DNA of 5,556 nt. Origin: Alcaligenaceae bacterium. GTDB lineage: Bacteria > Pseudomonadota > Gammaproteobacteria > Burkholderiales > Burkholderiaceae_B. The notes beneath the pieces were generated by a model, which worked only from the letters and a program-made list of their open reading frames with translations, did no database searches and was not told the origin of the DNA. Positions 1 through 5,556 of this stretch are shown here, piece after piece; positions within the stretch are counted from its first letter, which is position 1; every line of letters begins with the position of its first letter. The translations under genes and the position numbers were made by a program. The stretch covers positions 1 to 5,556 of the forward strand of contig JAAZGT010000095.1 in the NCBI GenBank assembly GCA_012511095.1, in the 5' to 3' direction.

Positions 1-148
1 CTTTTTTTGCTGCTTTTTTAGCGGGTGCAGTTGACGCTTCTGTCTCAACTGCATCTGCAGTTGTTAATGCCTCATCAATAGACTTAGATGCTTTTGAAGC
101 TGCTTTTTTAGCGGCCACAGTTTTAGTGGTGTCAGTTTTTTTAACCAT
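1..148 (-). CDS. rpoD: RNA polymerase sigma factor RpoD (sigma70), N-terminal fragment
   Basis: Only the first 49 codons are inside the window; the gene runs off the left edge. The reading frame opens with ATG at 146-148 and begins MVKKTDTTKTVAAKK. It stays open to base 1 and is rich in Ala, Lys and Thr, with an acidic patch (IDEALTTADAVETE) between two AKKAA-type basic patches. No conserved sigma region is visible, so the identification rests on position: rpsU-dnaG-rpoD is the classical macromolecular-synthesis operon, and sigma70 proteins of Burkholderiales carry low-complexity Lys/Ala extensions before region 1.1. RpoD would be the housekeeping sigma factor that directs core RNA polymerase to -35/-10 promoters. 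A weak AGGGT (158-162) lies 9 nt upstream of the start as a possible ribosome-binding site. The 66-bp gap to dnaG has no terminator, so co-transcription with dnaG is likely. An unrelated Lys/Ala-rich protein cannot be fully excluded. Confidence 0.78.
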   Translation of the reverse strand, partial: MVKKTDTTKTVAAKKAASKASKSIDEALTTADAVETEASTAPAKKAAKK

Positions 149-214
149 TTAATGAGTACCCTGTCAACGTAAGTTTCGGCGGTAAATATAACCAATTATT
201 GTAGCATGAACTGC

Positions 215-2134
215 TTAGGACTTGAGGAAATTGTAACGTGCAAGTACCGCCAAGTAACGCTTGCGTTCGTTATCAGTTCTCATACCTGAACTAATTAATT
301 TTTCTATTTCAGCTTCTAAGTTTTCAAGTTCAATTTTTTTTATTGCATCATTCCACTCCGCCTCAGGATTAGGGAGTGTTTCTAAGTTTGAGCTATCTTT
401 GCCTAAAGAGATCAGGAGCTGATGAAGTGGACTTCCTTGTTCGGCTTGTTGAATTAGCGAACCAATATGACGTGCCCCGCTCTTAAATGCGAATACGATA
501 AACTCAACCACAACATCCATATGGGGATGATGTCGTAAAATTTCAAGCTGCCTCTCACCTATCTTATCTAAGATGGTAGGGTAATTTGCCAATAAACTCA
601 ATAATTGCCTTGCTAAAGGCATTGGTTGGCGTATGGCCTCGCTTACTCTGCTACGTCTATTGCGATAGCCAGTAGTTGTTTTGTAATTAGGACGCCCTGT
701 TGATGGCGTTGATGTCCTAGTTTGAGCTCTTGGTGCACTCTGCCTGTCAGTCGGCATGGTAACCGGCTGATTAGTATGTGGTTGAGCTTGATTTCTACTA
801 TCAGGGGCTATAAAAGGCCTAGTAGACTCCTCTTTAGCTTGACGATAACGACTTAAAGCCTCTCTAAACTCATCTGTTGTAAAGCGCACCAAGCGAGCCA
901 ATTCATTTTCAATTTGCGCACGAATGGTCGATTGAGGTATTTCCTCTACGAGTGCTAAAGCTTCTTGTAGGCAAGCTGCACGACCTTCGGCTTCATCTAA
1001 GTTATGCTTATCCGCCAACGAATCTAGCATAAAGCCTGATAAGGCTTGAGCTTCCGCTACACTTTCTTCAAACTTTTTGACGCCAAAAACCTGAACATAG
1101 GAGTCAGGATCATGTTCTTTGGGTAAAAACAAAAAGCGCAAAGAAATATCATCGCGCAATAATGGCAAGGAAGTATTCAAGGCACGCCAAGCTGCTCTTT
1201 GTCCGGCTTGGTCACCATCAAAACAAAATACTATGCGATTAGTAACTTTGATTAAACGGTTTAAATGCTCTGCAGAAGTAGCTGTTCCCAAAGTGGCTAC
1301 GGCATAATCAACGCCGTAACGTGCTAAGGCAACCACATCCATATAGCCTTCTACCACCAATACAGTAGCTGCTTTACGAATACCCTGGCGATTTTCCCAG
1401 AGACCATAAAGCTCACTACCCTTATGAAAAAGCTCTGTTTCAGGTGAGTTTAAATACTTAGGCTCACCTTTACCAATAATACGACCACCAAAGCCAATTA
1501 AACGACCACGGTGATTATAAATAGGAAATGTAAGACGCTCACGAAATCGATCGTAGAGTAAGCCCTGCTCGCTTTGAACAACTAGACCAGCATCAACTAA
1601 AAGCTCGTTTTCATAGTTTTCGAAAACACGACGTAAATTTTGTCGCTCACTACCTGTCCAGCCCAATCCAAAACGTTGAGCAATTTCAGGTGTTAAACCG
1701 CGATTAATTAAATACTCTTGAGCAGGACGATATTGGCTCAGTTGCTGTTGGTAGTAGTTTTGAGCCTTATCTAGGGCCTCATGTAGTAAATCATAGCGAG
1801 TTTTGCGCTCTTTAAATCGAGCACGAGCCTCAGGACTATAATTACGCTCAGGCATGCGCATGCCGACCGAGTCAGACAGAGTCCTAACAGACTCTGGAAA
1901 GCTCAGACCCACATGGTCCATAAGAAAAGAAATAGCTGAGCCATGAGCCCCACAACCGAAGCAATGGTAAAACTGCTTGGTAGGACTCACGGTAAAAGAA
2001 GGCGTTTTCTCTTGATGAAAGGGGCAAAGTCCCTGAAGATTTTGCCCGCTTTTTTTTAGTTGAACATACTTGCCGATGACATCAACAATATCAACTCGCG
2101 CAAGCAGTTCCTGGATATACTCTTCAGGAATCAA
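215..2134 (-). CDS. dnaG: DNA primase DnaG
   Basis: DnaG makes the short RNA primers that start Okazaki fragments and the leading strand, working with the DnaB helicase at the replication fork. The 639-residue product has the full domain order. The N-terminal zinc-binding domain has C37, H40, C58 and C61 (CPFH and CFGC). The RNA polymerase core has the YDRFRER motif (194-200), KYLNSPET (226-233) and FHKG (236-239). The TOPRIM fold has EGYMD (262-266), DGD (306-308) and DPD (342-344), which supply the metal-binding acidic residues. A polar Thr/Gln/Arg/Pro-rich linker (about 435-500) leads to a C-terminal helical domain (about 505-639) expected to bind DnaB. The start is TTG at 2132-2134: an in-frame stop lies 18 nt upstream, and the resulting MIPEEYIQELLARVDIV matches the usual betaproteobacterial N-terminus. 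No Shine-Dalgarno is visible. The gene follows rpsU by 23 bp and precedes the presumed rpoD by 66 bp. Confidence 0.98.
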   Translation of the reverse strand: MIPEEYIQELLARVDIVDVIGKYVQLKKSGQNLQGLCPFHQEKTPSFTVSPTKQFYHCFGCGAHGSAISFLMDHVGLSFPESVRTLSDSVGMRMPERNYSPEARARFKERKTRYDLLHEALDKAQNYYQQQLSQYRPAQEYLINRGLTPEIAQRFGLGWTGSERQNLRRVFENYENELLVDAGLVVQSEQGLLYDRFRERLTFPIYNHRGRLIGFGGRIIGKGEPKYLNSPETELFHKGSELYGLWENRQGIRKAATVLVVEGYMDVVALARYGVDYAVATLGTATSAEHLNRLIKVTNRIVFCFDGDQAGQRAAWRALNTSLPLLRDDISLRFLFLPKEHDPDSYVQVFGVKKFEESVAEAQALSGFMLDSLADKHNLDEAEGRAACLQEALALVEEIPQSTIRAQIENELARLVRFTTDEFREALSRYRQAKEESTRPFIAPDSRNQAQPHTNQPVTMPTDRQSAPRAQTRTSTPSTGRPNYKTTTGYRNRRSRVSEAIRQPMPLARQLLSLLANYPTILDKIGERQLEILRHHPHMDVVVEFIVFAFKSGARHIGSLIQQAEQGSPLHQLLISLGKDSSNLETLPNPEAEWNDAIKKIELENLEAEIEKLISSGMRTDNERKRYLAVLARYNFLKS

Positions 2135-2137
2135 CTC

Positions 2138-2156
2138 AGAATAAAATCTTTATTCT
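2138..2156 (-). promoter_or_regulatory. Perfect AU hairpin over the dnaG ribosome-binding region
   Basis: On the minus strand AGAATAAA and TTTATTCT form an 8-bp perfect inverted repeat around the loop GAT. It fills 19 of the 23 bases between the rpsU stop and the dnaG TTG start and ends 3 nt before the start codon. Folded, it would cover the place where a Shine-Dalgarno sequence should lie. A ribosome terminating on rpsU at 2158-2160 would probably open it, which suggests coupling of dnaG translation to rpsU, or a site for RNA processing. The inverted repeat is seen directly; its function is inferred. With only AU pairs plus one GC and no following U tract, it is a poor intrinsic terminator. 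Confidence 0.5.
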
Positions 2157-2157
2157 A

Positions 2158-2370
2158 TTAGTACATGCGTGGAGGCAACTGTTGGCTGCGAATACGCTTG
2201 TAGTGGCGCTTAACAGCAGCTGCTTTTTTGCGCTTACGCTCAGCAGTTGGTTTTTCGTAGAATTCGCGAGCGCGTAACTCAGTTAAAAGACCGGTTTTTT
2301 CAACAGTGCGCTTAAAGCGGCGTAAAGCAACTTCAAACGGCTCATTATCTTTAATACGTACTTGTGGCAT
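2158..2370 (-). CDS. rpsU: 30S ribosomal protein S21 (bS21)
   Basis: bS21 is a small basic protein of the 30S subunit. It sits near the 3' end of 16S rRNA, where mRNA is selected during initiation. The 70-residue product starts MPQVRIKDNEPFEVALRRFK and ends RSQQLPPRMY. It contains the family hallmarks FKRTVEKTGLL and REFYEKPTAERKRK followed by a highly basic tail, and has the full family length. I chose the ATG at 2368-2370: a TTG two codons upstream (2374-2376) would extend the frame to 72 residues, but the family normally begins with the Met-Pro of the ATG start. No Shine-Dalgarno is visible; the preceding bases are U-rich. It is the first gene of the rpsU-dnaG-rpoD unit, behind a good promoter at 2426-2454. 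The next gene, dnaG, begins 23 bp downstream. Confidence 0.98.
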   Translation of the reverse strand: MPQVRIKDNEPFEVALRRFKRTVEKTGLLTELRAREFYEKPTAERKRKKAAAVKRHYKRIRSQQLPPRMY

Positions 2371-2425
2371 AGACAATCAACTAAAAAGGTTTAATAAGAA
2401 AATAAAAGTAAAATAATAGCCCTTT

Positions 2426-2454
2426 ACTATAGCTTAAAACCATAGAAAAGGCAA
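2426..2454 (-). promoter_or_regulatory. Sigma70-type promoter for rpsU-dnaG-rpoD
   Basis: Read on the minus strand, a -35 box TTGCCT (2449-2454, 4 of 6 consensus bases) is followed after exactly 17 bp by a -10 box TATAGT (2426-2431, 5 of 6). The predicted transcript would start near 2419-2420 and carry a leader of about 50 nt that is U-rich, has little secondary structure and contains no Shine-Dalgarno. It lies upstream of rpsU, the expected place for the main promoter of the macromolecular-synthesis operon. The boxes are visible; activity is inferred. Confidence 0.6.
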
Positions 2455-2470
2455 ATAAAATTCATTTAAA

Positions 2471-2500
2471 TTACGCTAAAAGCGTTAATAAAAGCTTTTA
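2471..2500 (-). terminator. Candidate weak terminator after the phosphoribosyltransferase gene
   Basis: Just after the stop of the phosphoribosyltransferase gene the minus strand contains the 12-bp palindrome TAAAAGCTTTTA (2489-2500). Next comes a hairpin ACGCT-TTT-AGCGT (2473-2485), extendable by two pairs past a bulged A. The downstream bases are AT-rich but interrupted, not a clean U run, so termination would be inefficient or Rho-assisted. The position between two functional groups of genes and upstream of the rpsU promoter supports a transcript end here. Confidence 0.35.
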
Positions 2501-2508
2501 AACTACAT

Positions 2509-3054
2509 TTATTGAGAAGGTTTACCCTTGCGAATCCAAGACTCTAATTGGTGCGGTCTGAGACTATCGTAGTCTTCAAAGGGCTGATGAATCCATGGAT
2601 TAGTTTCGAGATACTGACAGTAATAATCTGGCTCTAAAATTGCGTGTGCCTTAAGCCATAAAACTGCGCTGCGCATTTCCTCGATTTGTGGAAATTCATT
2701 GAGCAAATGCTCATTGACTTTTTTAAAGGTCTGACCGGTATCCACCATATCATCTACTAACAGAATACGGCCCTCTAAACTACCACGAGTAATAGTAATA
2801 AACTGCGCGATATCCAATTGACCTTGTTGCGTACCAGCGGCCTCTCTATAACTGCTAGTAGCCAGAATACCTAAAGGCACATCGAAGATTCTGGATAATA
2901 CGTCGCCCACCCTAACACCACCACGAGCTAAACAAACAATGGTATCAAACTGATACTTTGATTCGTATATCTTAAGAGCTAAAGTTTCGATTAGTCGATG
3001 ATAATCACTCCAACTAACCCATAAGTCTCTATCTGTGCTTGGTGGGACCGACAT
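2509..3054 (-). CDS. Purine-type phosphoribosyltransferase family protein
   Basis: The 181-residue product is a type I phosphoribosyltransferase, which transfers the ribose-phosphate of PRPP to a base, probably hypoxanthine, guanine or xanthine, in the cytoplasm. The PRPP-binding signature ILLVDDMVDTGQT lies at 97-109, and CLARGG at 41-46 fits the pyrophosphate-binding loop. A C-terminal WIHQPFE (154-160) resembles the WIVFPWE-like end of GPT/COG2236-type enzymes, where it helps bind the base. The exact base cannot be read from the sequence, so I give no symbol. The ATG start at 3052-3054 is supported by a good Shine-Dalgarno, GAGAGG (3061-3066), 6 nt upstream, the clearest in the window. It follows purA by 28 bp with no terminator between, so the two are probably co-transcribed. 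That pairs salvage into IMP/GMP/XMP with the IMP-to-AMP branch. Confidence 0.9.
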   Translation of the reverse strand: MSVPPSTDRDLWVSWSDYHRLIETLALKIYESKYQFDTIVCLARGGVRVGDVLSRIFDVPLGILATSSYREAAGTQQGQLDIAQFITITRGSLEGRILLVDDMVDTGQTFKKVNEHLLNEFPQIEEMRSAVLWLKAHAILEPDYYCQYLETNPWIHQPFEDYDSLRPHQLESWIRKGKPSQ

Positions 3055-3082
3055 ATTACACCTCTCAAACGTCTAATATCAA

Positions 3083-4378
3083 TTAAAGACCAAAGGGGTT
3101 ATCTAATAAAATGGTCTCAGAACGCTCTGGGCCAGTAGAAATCATTGCTACAGGCACCTCGCATAGTTCACCGATACGGTCAACTAATTTACGCGCATTT
3201 TCTGGCAGATCATCGTAATTTTTGACACCAGCAGTGCTTTCAGACCAACCAGGCATCATTTCAATGATTGGTTGAGCTTCGGCTACCTTGTAAGCACCAT
3301 ATGGAAGAACATCAACACGTTCGCCATCAACCTCATAGCCTACACATAAACCGATTTCCTCTAAGCCATCTAAAACATCTAGCTTAGTAACGCAAAGACC
3401 ATTAATACCATTAACAATAACGGAACGCTTAAGCGCGGCTGCATCGAACCAACCACAACGACGTGGACGACCTGTTACAGCACCAAACTCGTTGCCCTTT
3501 TCAGCTAGAAGCAAACCAATATTGCACTCTAATTCAGATGGGAAAGGACCCGATCCAACACGAGTACAGTAGGCTTTGGTAATACCAAGCACATAATGCA
3601 ACTCTTGAGGACCAACGCCTGAACCCGTTGAGGCTTGACCTGCAATACAGTTACTACTGGTCACGAAAGGATAGGTACCGTGGTCAATATCTAATAGAGC
3701 ACCTTGAGCACCCTCAAACAACAGACGCTTACCCTCTTTGCGAGCTTCGTATAGCAAATAAGATACATCAGCAACCATAGGCTTAAGTACCTCGGCTAGC
3801 TTAACGCACAGATCCCTAACCTCTTCGAAAGAAACAGGCTCTGCATTGAGATGGTCAACTAAAATCGCGTTGTGATAATCAATTGCTTCGCGTAGTTTAG
3901 TCTCAAACACCTCAGGTAAAAATAAGTCTTGAATGCGTAAAGCACGGCGCGCAACCTTATCTTCATAGGCTGGACCAATACCACGACCGGTAGTACCGAT
4001 TTTTTGATCGCCCTTTTGAGCTTCGCGGGCTTGGTCAACTGCCACATGATAAGGCAAAATTAAAGGACAAGCTTCAGAAATCTTTAAGCGTGAGCGTACA
4101 TCAACGCCAGCACTTTCTAACTCTTGAATTTCAGAGTATAAAGCCTCAGGTGAAAGAACTACGCCATTGCCGATATAGCAAATGGTGTGCGGATGCATAA
4201 TGCCCGATGGAATGAGACGTAAAACGGTTTTTACGCCATTAATCCATAAAGTATGACCGGCATTATGGCCGCCTTGGAAACGAACAACACCATGAACTGA
4301 CTCTGCTAGCCAGTCAACAATCTTGCCCTTACCCTCGTCACCCCACTGGGTACCTATCACTACAACGTTCTTGCTCAT
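3083..4378 (-). CDS. purA: Adenylosuccinate synthetase
   Basis: PurA joins IMP and aspartate using GTP to give adenylosuccinate, the first committed step from IMP to AMP, in the cytoplasm. The 431-residue product is full length. The N-terminal QWGDEGKGK (11-19) is the GTP-binding P-loop, with catalytic D14. GGHNAGHT (36-43) carries catalytic H42. GTTGRGIGPAYEDK (128-141) is the IMP-binding segment. FEGAQG (221-226) and TGRPRRCGWFD (302-312) are conserved substrate-binding stretches. TKLDVLDGL (331-339) holds the guanine-recognition TKxD motif, and STGPER (414-419) closes the GTP site. The start MSKNVVVIGTQWGDEGKGK is the family norm. There is no visible Shine-Dalgarno: the 30 bases upstream contain a T10 tract instead. 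The gene lies 74 bp after hisZ and 28 bp before a phosphoribosyltransferase gene, probably in one operon. Confidence 0.99.
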   Translation of the reverse strand: MSKNVVVIGTQWGDEGKGKIVDWLAESVHGVVRFQGGHNAGHTLWINGVKTVLRLIPSGIMHPHTICYIGNGVVLSPEALYSEIQELESAGVDVRSRLKISEACPLILPYHVAVDQAREAQKGDQKIGTTGRGIGPAYEDKVARRALRIQDLFLPEVFETKLREAIDYHNAILVDHLNAEPVSFEEVRDLCVKLAEVLKPMVADVSYLLYEARKEGKRLLFEGAQGALLDIDHGTYPFVTSSNCIAGQASTGSGVGPQELHYVLGITKAYCTRVGSGPFPSELECNIGLLLAEKGNEFGAVTGRPRRCGWFDAAALKRSVIVNGINGLCVTKLDVLDGLEEIGLCVGYEVDGERVDVLPYGAYKVAEAQPIIEMMPGWSESTAGVKNYDDLPENARKLVDRIGELCEVPVAMISTGPERSETILLDNPFGL

Positions 4379-4387
4379 AATTTAGAT

Positions 4388-4409
4388 AAAAAAAAAACTG
4401 GATCAGTCT
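4388..4409 (-). promoter_or_regulatory. Small hairpin plus T10 tract ahead of purA
   Basis: On the minus strand ACTG-ATC-CAGT (4397-4407), extendable by one G-U and one A-U pair to 4395-4409, runs directly into an uninterrupted T10 tract (4388-4397), which ends 9 nt before the purA ATG. The shape is that of a minimal intrinsic terminator or attenuator, but the stem is short and the U tract overlaps its base. It could equally be an unstructured U-rich ribosome-landing stretch. No convincing promoter is visible in this 74-bp gap. Confidence 0.3.
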
Positions 4410-4452
4410 AGTCTATCTTAATCAGCTCGCACCGTGGCGCTTAAATGATTGA

Positions 4453-5556
4453 TTAGCTGATACTTTTTAACTGCCATTGATTATTAACAAACACGAGTTC
4501 ACGAGTAAAAATATACTCCTCGTTAACTTGCTCTGTATTTGGGAAAATCTGCACAACAATATGGCCTTCGGCTCGCAACTGCTGGATTTTGGCAAGTTGA
4601 TCTTTATCATCAGACCAAGCAGTTTTAATAGCTTCTGCAGGTTCAGCAGCAGGCAAACCCTGAACTAAGCTACGTAAGTTCAAACTAAAACCAGTTGCCG
4701 GACGATTTCTGCCATAAGCGTGAGCTACTTTATCATAACGGCCACCGCGAACTACTGCGTTATGCCAACCCTCTACATAAAGTGCAAAACTAATGCCAGT
4801 ATGGTAATCATAACCGCTAATATCAGCCAAATCCACGCTAACTGATGGGAATCGTTTAGCGACCTCATCAAGCTCATCAAGAGCTTCTTGAATTTCAGGC
4901 ATTTTAGGCAAACGCACACGTGCCTCAGCGATGATCTCTTTGCCACCATAGAGTTGAGGCAAGGTTAATAAGGCCTCTTTAATCTCTACTGGCACATCAT
5001 CTAATTGCGATAAAAATAGTTTTAAACTAGTTATTGCTTTTTCTCGAACAAAAGCATTAAGCTTATCTGCCTCATTTTCGAGTGCGGGATGCGCAGCCAA
5101 TAATGCGCGCATGATGGCCGGATGATTTAAGTCTAAAGTAGCATCATCAATACCAGCTACTTTAAGTGTTTCATAAGCAAGACTAATAATCTGTAAGTCA
5201 GCTTCTACGCCATCGTAACCGTAGATCTCGGCACCGATCTGCACCAACTCACGATCACCAATTAAATCATTAGGTAAGGCATGAAATACCACACCACAAT
5301 AACAAAGTCGCGTTACACCTTGACGATTTAATAAGTGTGCATCGATACGCGTTACTTGAGGAGTAATATCAGGGCGTAAGCCCATGGTACGACCGCTTAA
5401 TTGGTCAATGACCTTAGCTGTTTTAAGTGGCAGATCAGTACGCTGACCAGCAAATAACGACTCCGTAAACTCGACTAAAGGCGGCGCTACTAATTCAAAA
5501 CCACTATGTTGATAAAGGTCTAGCAATTTGCGACGTAACTCTTCGAGATTACGCGC
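4453..5556 (-). CDS. hisZ: ATP phosphoribosyltransferase regulatory subunit HisZ, missing its first residues
   Basis: HisZ is a histidyl-tRNA-synthetase-like protein without aminoacylation activity. It forms a complex with the short form of HisG, which needs it to condense ATP and PRPP in the first step of histidine synthesis. The frame is open to the right edge, giving 367 visible residues beginning ARNLEELRRKLLDLY. Compared with the family (about 385 residues) only some 15-20 N-terminal residues are missing. Class II synthetase-like features remain: LRPDITPQVTR (60-70, motif 2 region), GYDYHTG (248-254), RGGRYD (270-275) and ATGFSLNLR (287-295, motif 3 region). The chain ends without a full anticodon-binding domain, as expected for HisZ rather than HisRS. 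A TTG at 5524-5526 is an internal Leu codon: conserved coding continues upstream of it. The gene precedes purA by 74 bp. Confidence 0.95.
   Translation of the reverse strand, partial: ARNLEELRRKLLDLYQHSGFELVAPPLVEFTESLFAGQRTDLPLKTAKVIDQLSGRTMGLRPDITPQVTRIDAHLLNRQGVTRLCYCGVVFHALPNDLIGDRELVQIGAEIYGYDGVEADLQIISLAYETLKVAGIDDATLDLNHPAIMRALLAAHPALENEADKLNAFVREKAITSLKLFLSQLDDVPVEIKEALLTLPQLYGGKEIIAEARVRLPKMPEIQEALDELDEVAKRFPSVSVDLADISGYDYHTGISFALYVEGWHNAVVRGGRYDKVAHAYGRNRPATGFSLNLRSLVQGLPAAEPAEAIKTAWSDDKDQLAKIQQLRAEGHIVVQIFPNTEQVNEEYIFTRELVFVNNQWQLKSIS

Noticed and set aside
162..167. A perfect TTGACA on the minus strand just upstream of the presumed rpoD
   Set aside because: At 17 bp spacing the partner would be TAAAAA inside the coding region, so the transcript would begin after the start codon. 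It is probably chance.
185..203. -10-like TATATT (185-190) and TACAAT (198-203) in the dnaG-rpoD gap
   Set aside because: Neither has a recognisable -35 box at 16-18 bp nor an extended -10 TG. An internal promoter for rpoD is possible but not supported by sequence alone.
1119..1307. Open frame of 62 codons on the plus strand
   Set aside because: It lies fully inside dnaG, antisense to the TOPRIM region, has no ribosome-binding site and its product resembles nothing known. It is a shadow of the real gene.
2371..2376. Earlier TTG start for rpsU giving 72 residues
   Set aside because: The S21 family begins at the Met-Pro encoded by the ATG at 2368-2370; the two extra residues are not part of the family.
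3859..4047. Second minus-strand frame of 62 codons inside purA
   Set aside because: It overlaps the conserved IMP-binding part of purA in another frame, and the product is low-complexity and unrecognisable.
4477..4668. Open frame of 63 codons on the plus strand opposite hisZ
   Set aside because: It is antisense to the hisZ C-terminal end, with no family resemblance and no start signals.
5524..5526. TTG as the start of hisZ
   Set aside because: Ten more codons upstream (ARNLEELRRK) match the usual HisZ N-terminal helix, so the gene continues past the window edge and this is an internal Leu codon.
1..5556. A novel system, mobile element, CRISPR array or RNA gene
   Set aside because: More than 90 percent of the window is conserved housekeeping coding sequence on one strand. 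The longest gap is 138 bp, and no terminal repeats, transposase, spacer arrays or tRNA-like cloverleaf are visible.

Overview
This window looks like ordinary chromosomal DNA from a betaproteobacterium, most likely an AT-richer member of the Burkholderiales close to the Alcaligenaceae (Bordetella, Oligella, Pelistega and Taylorella types). That placement is an inference. It rests on the PurA, S21 and HisZ sequences, on a lysine/alanine-rich N-terminus of the presumed RpoD, and on the order hisZ-purA-phosphoribosyltransferase next to rpsU-dnaG-rpoD. Every gene lies on the minus strand, so the biological reading direction runs from base 5556 to base 1.

Layout in transcription order: hisZ (cut by the right edge, stop at 4453), a 74-bp gap with a T10 tract, purA (4378-3083), a 28-bp gap, a purine-type phosphoribosyltransferase (3054-2509), a 138-bp AT-rich gap holding a candidate terminator and a good sigma70 promoter, rpsU (2370-2158), a 23-bp gap almost filled by a perfect inverted repeat, dnaG (2134-215, TTG start), a 66-bp gap, and the first 49 codons of the presumed rpoD (148 to the left edge).

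There appear to be two transcription units. The upstream one handles nucleotide and histidine metabolism: HisZ activates the first step of histidine synthesis, PurA makes the AMP precursor from IMP, and the phosphoribosyltransferase probably salvages purine bases with PRPP. The downstream one is the classical macromolecular-synthesis operon, joining initiation of translation (S21), replication (primase) and transcription (sigma70).

No mobile element, CRISPR array, tRNA, defence gene or unknown protein family is visible, and I do not see a new biological system here. The points worth a second look are regulatory. An 8-bp perfect hairpin sits exactly where the dnaG ribosome-binding site should be. 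rpsU, dnaG and purA all lack a visible Shine-Dalgarno sequence. A small hairpin followed by T10 precedes purA. The presumed sigma factor N-terminus carries repeats.
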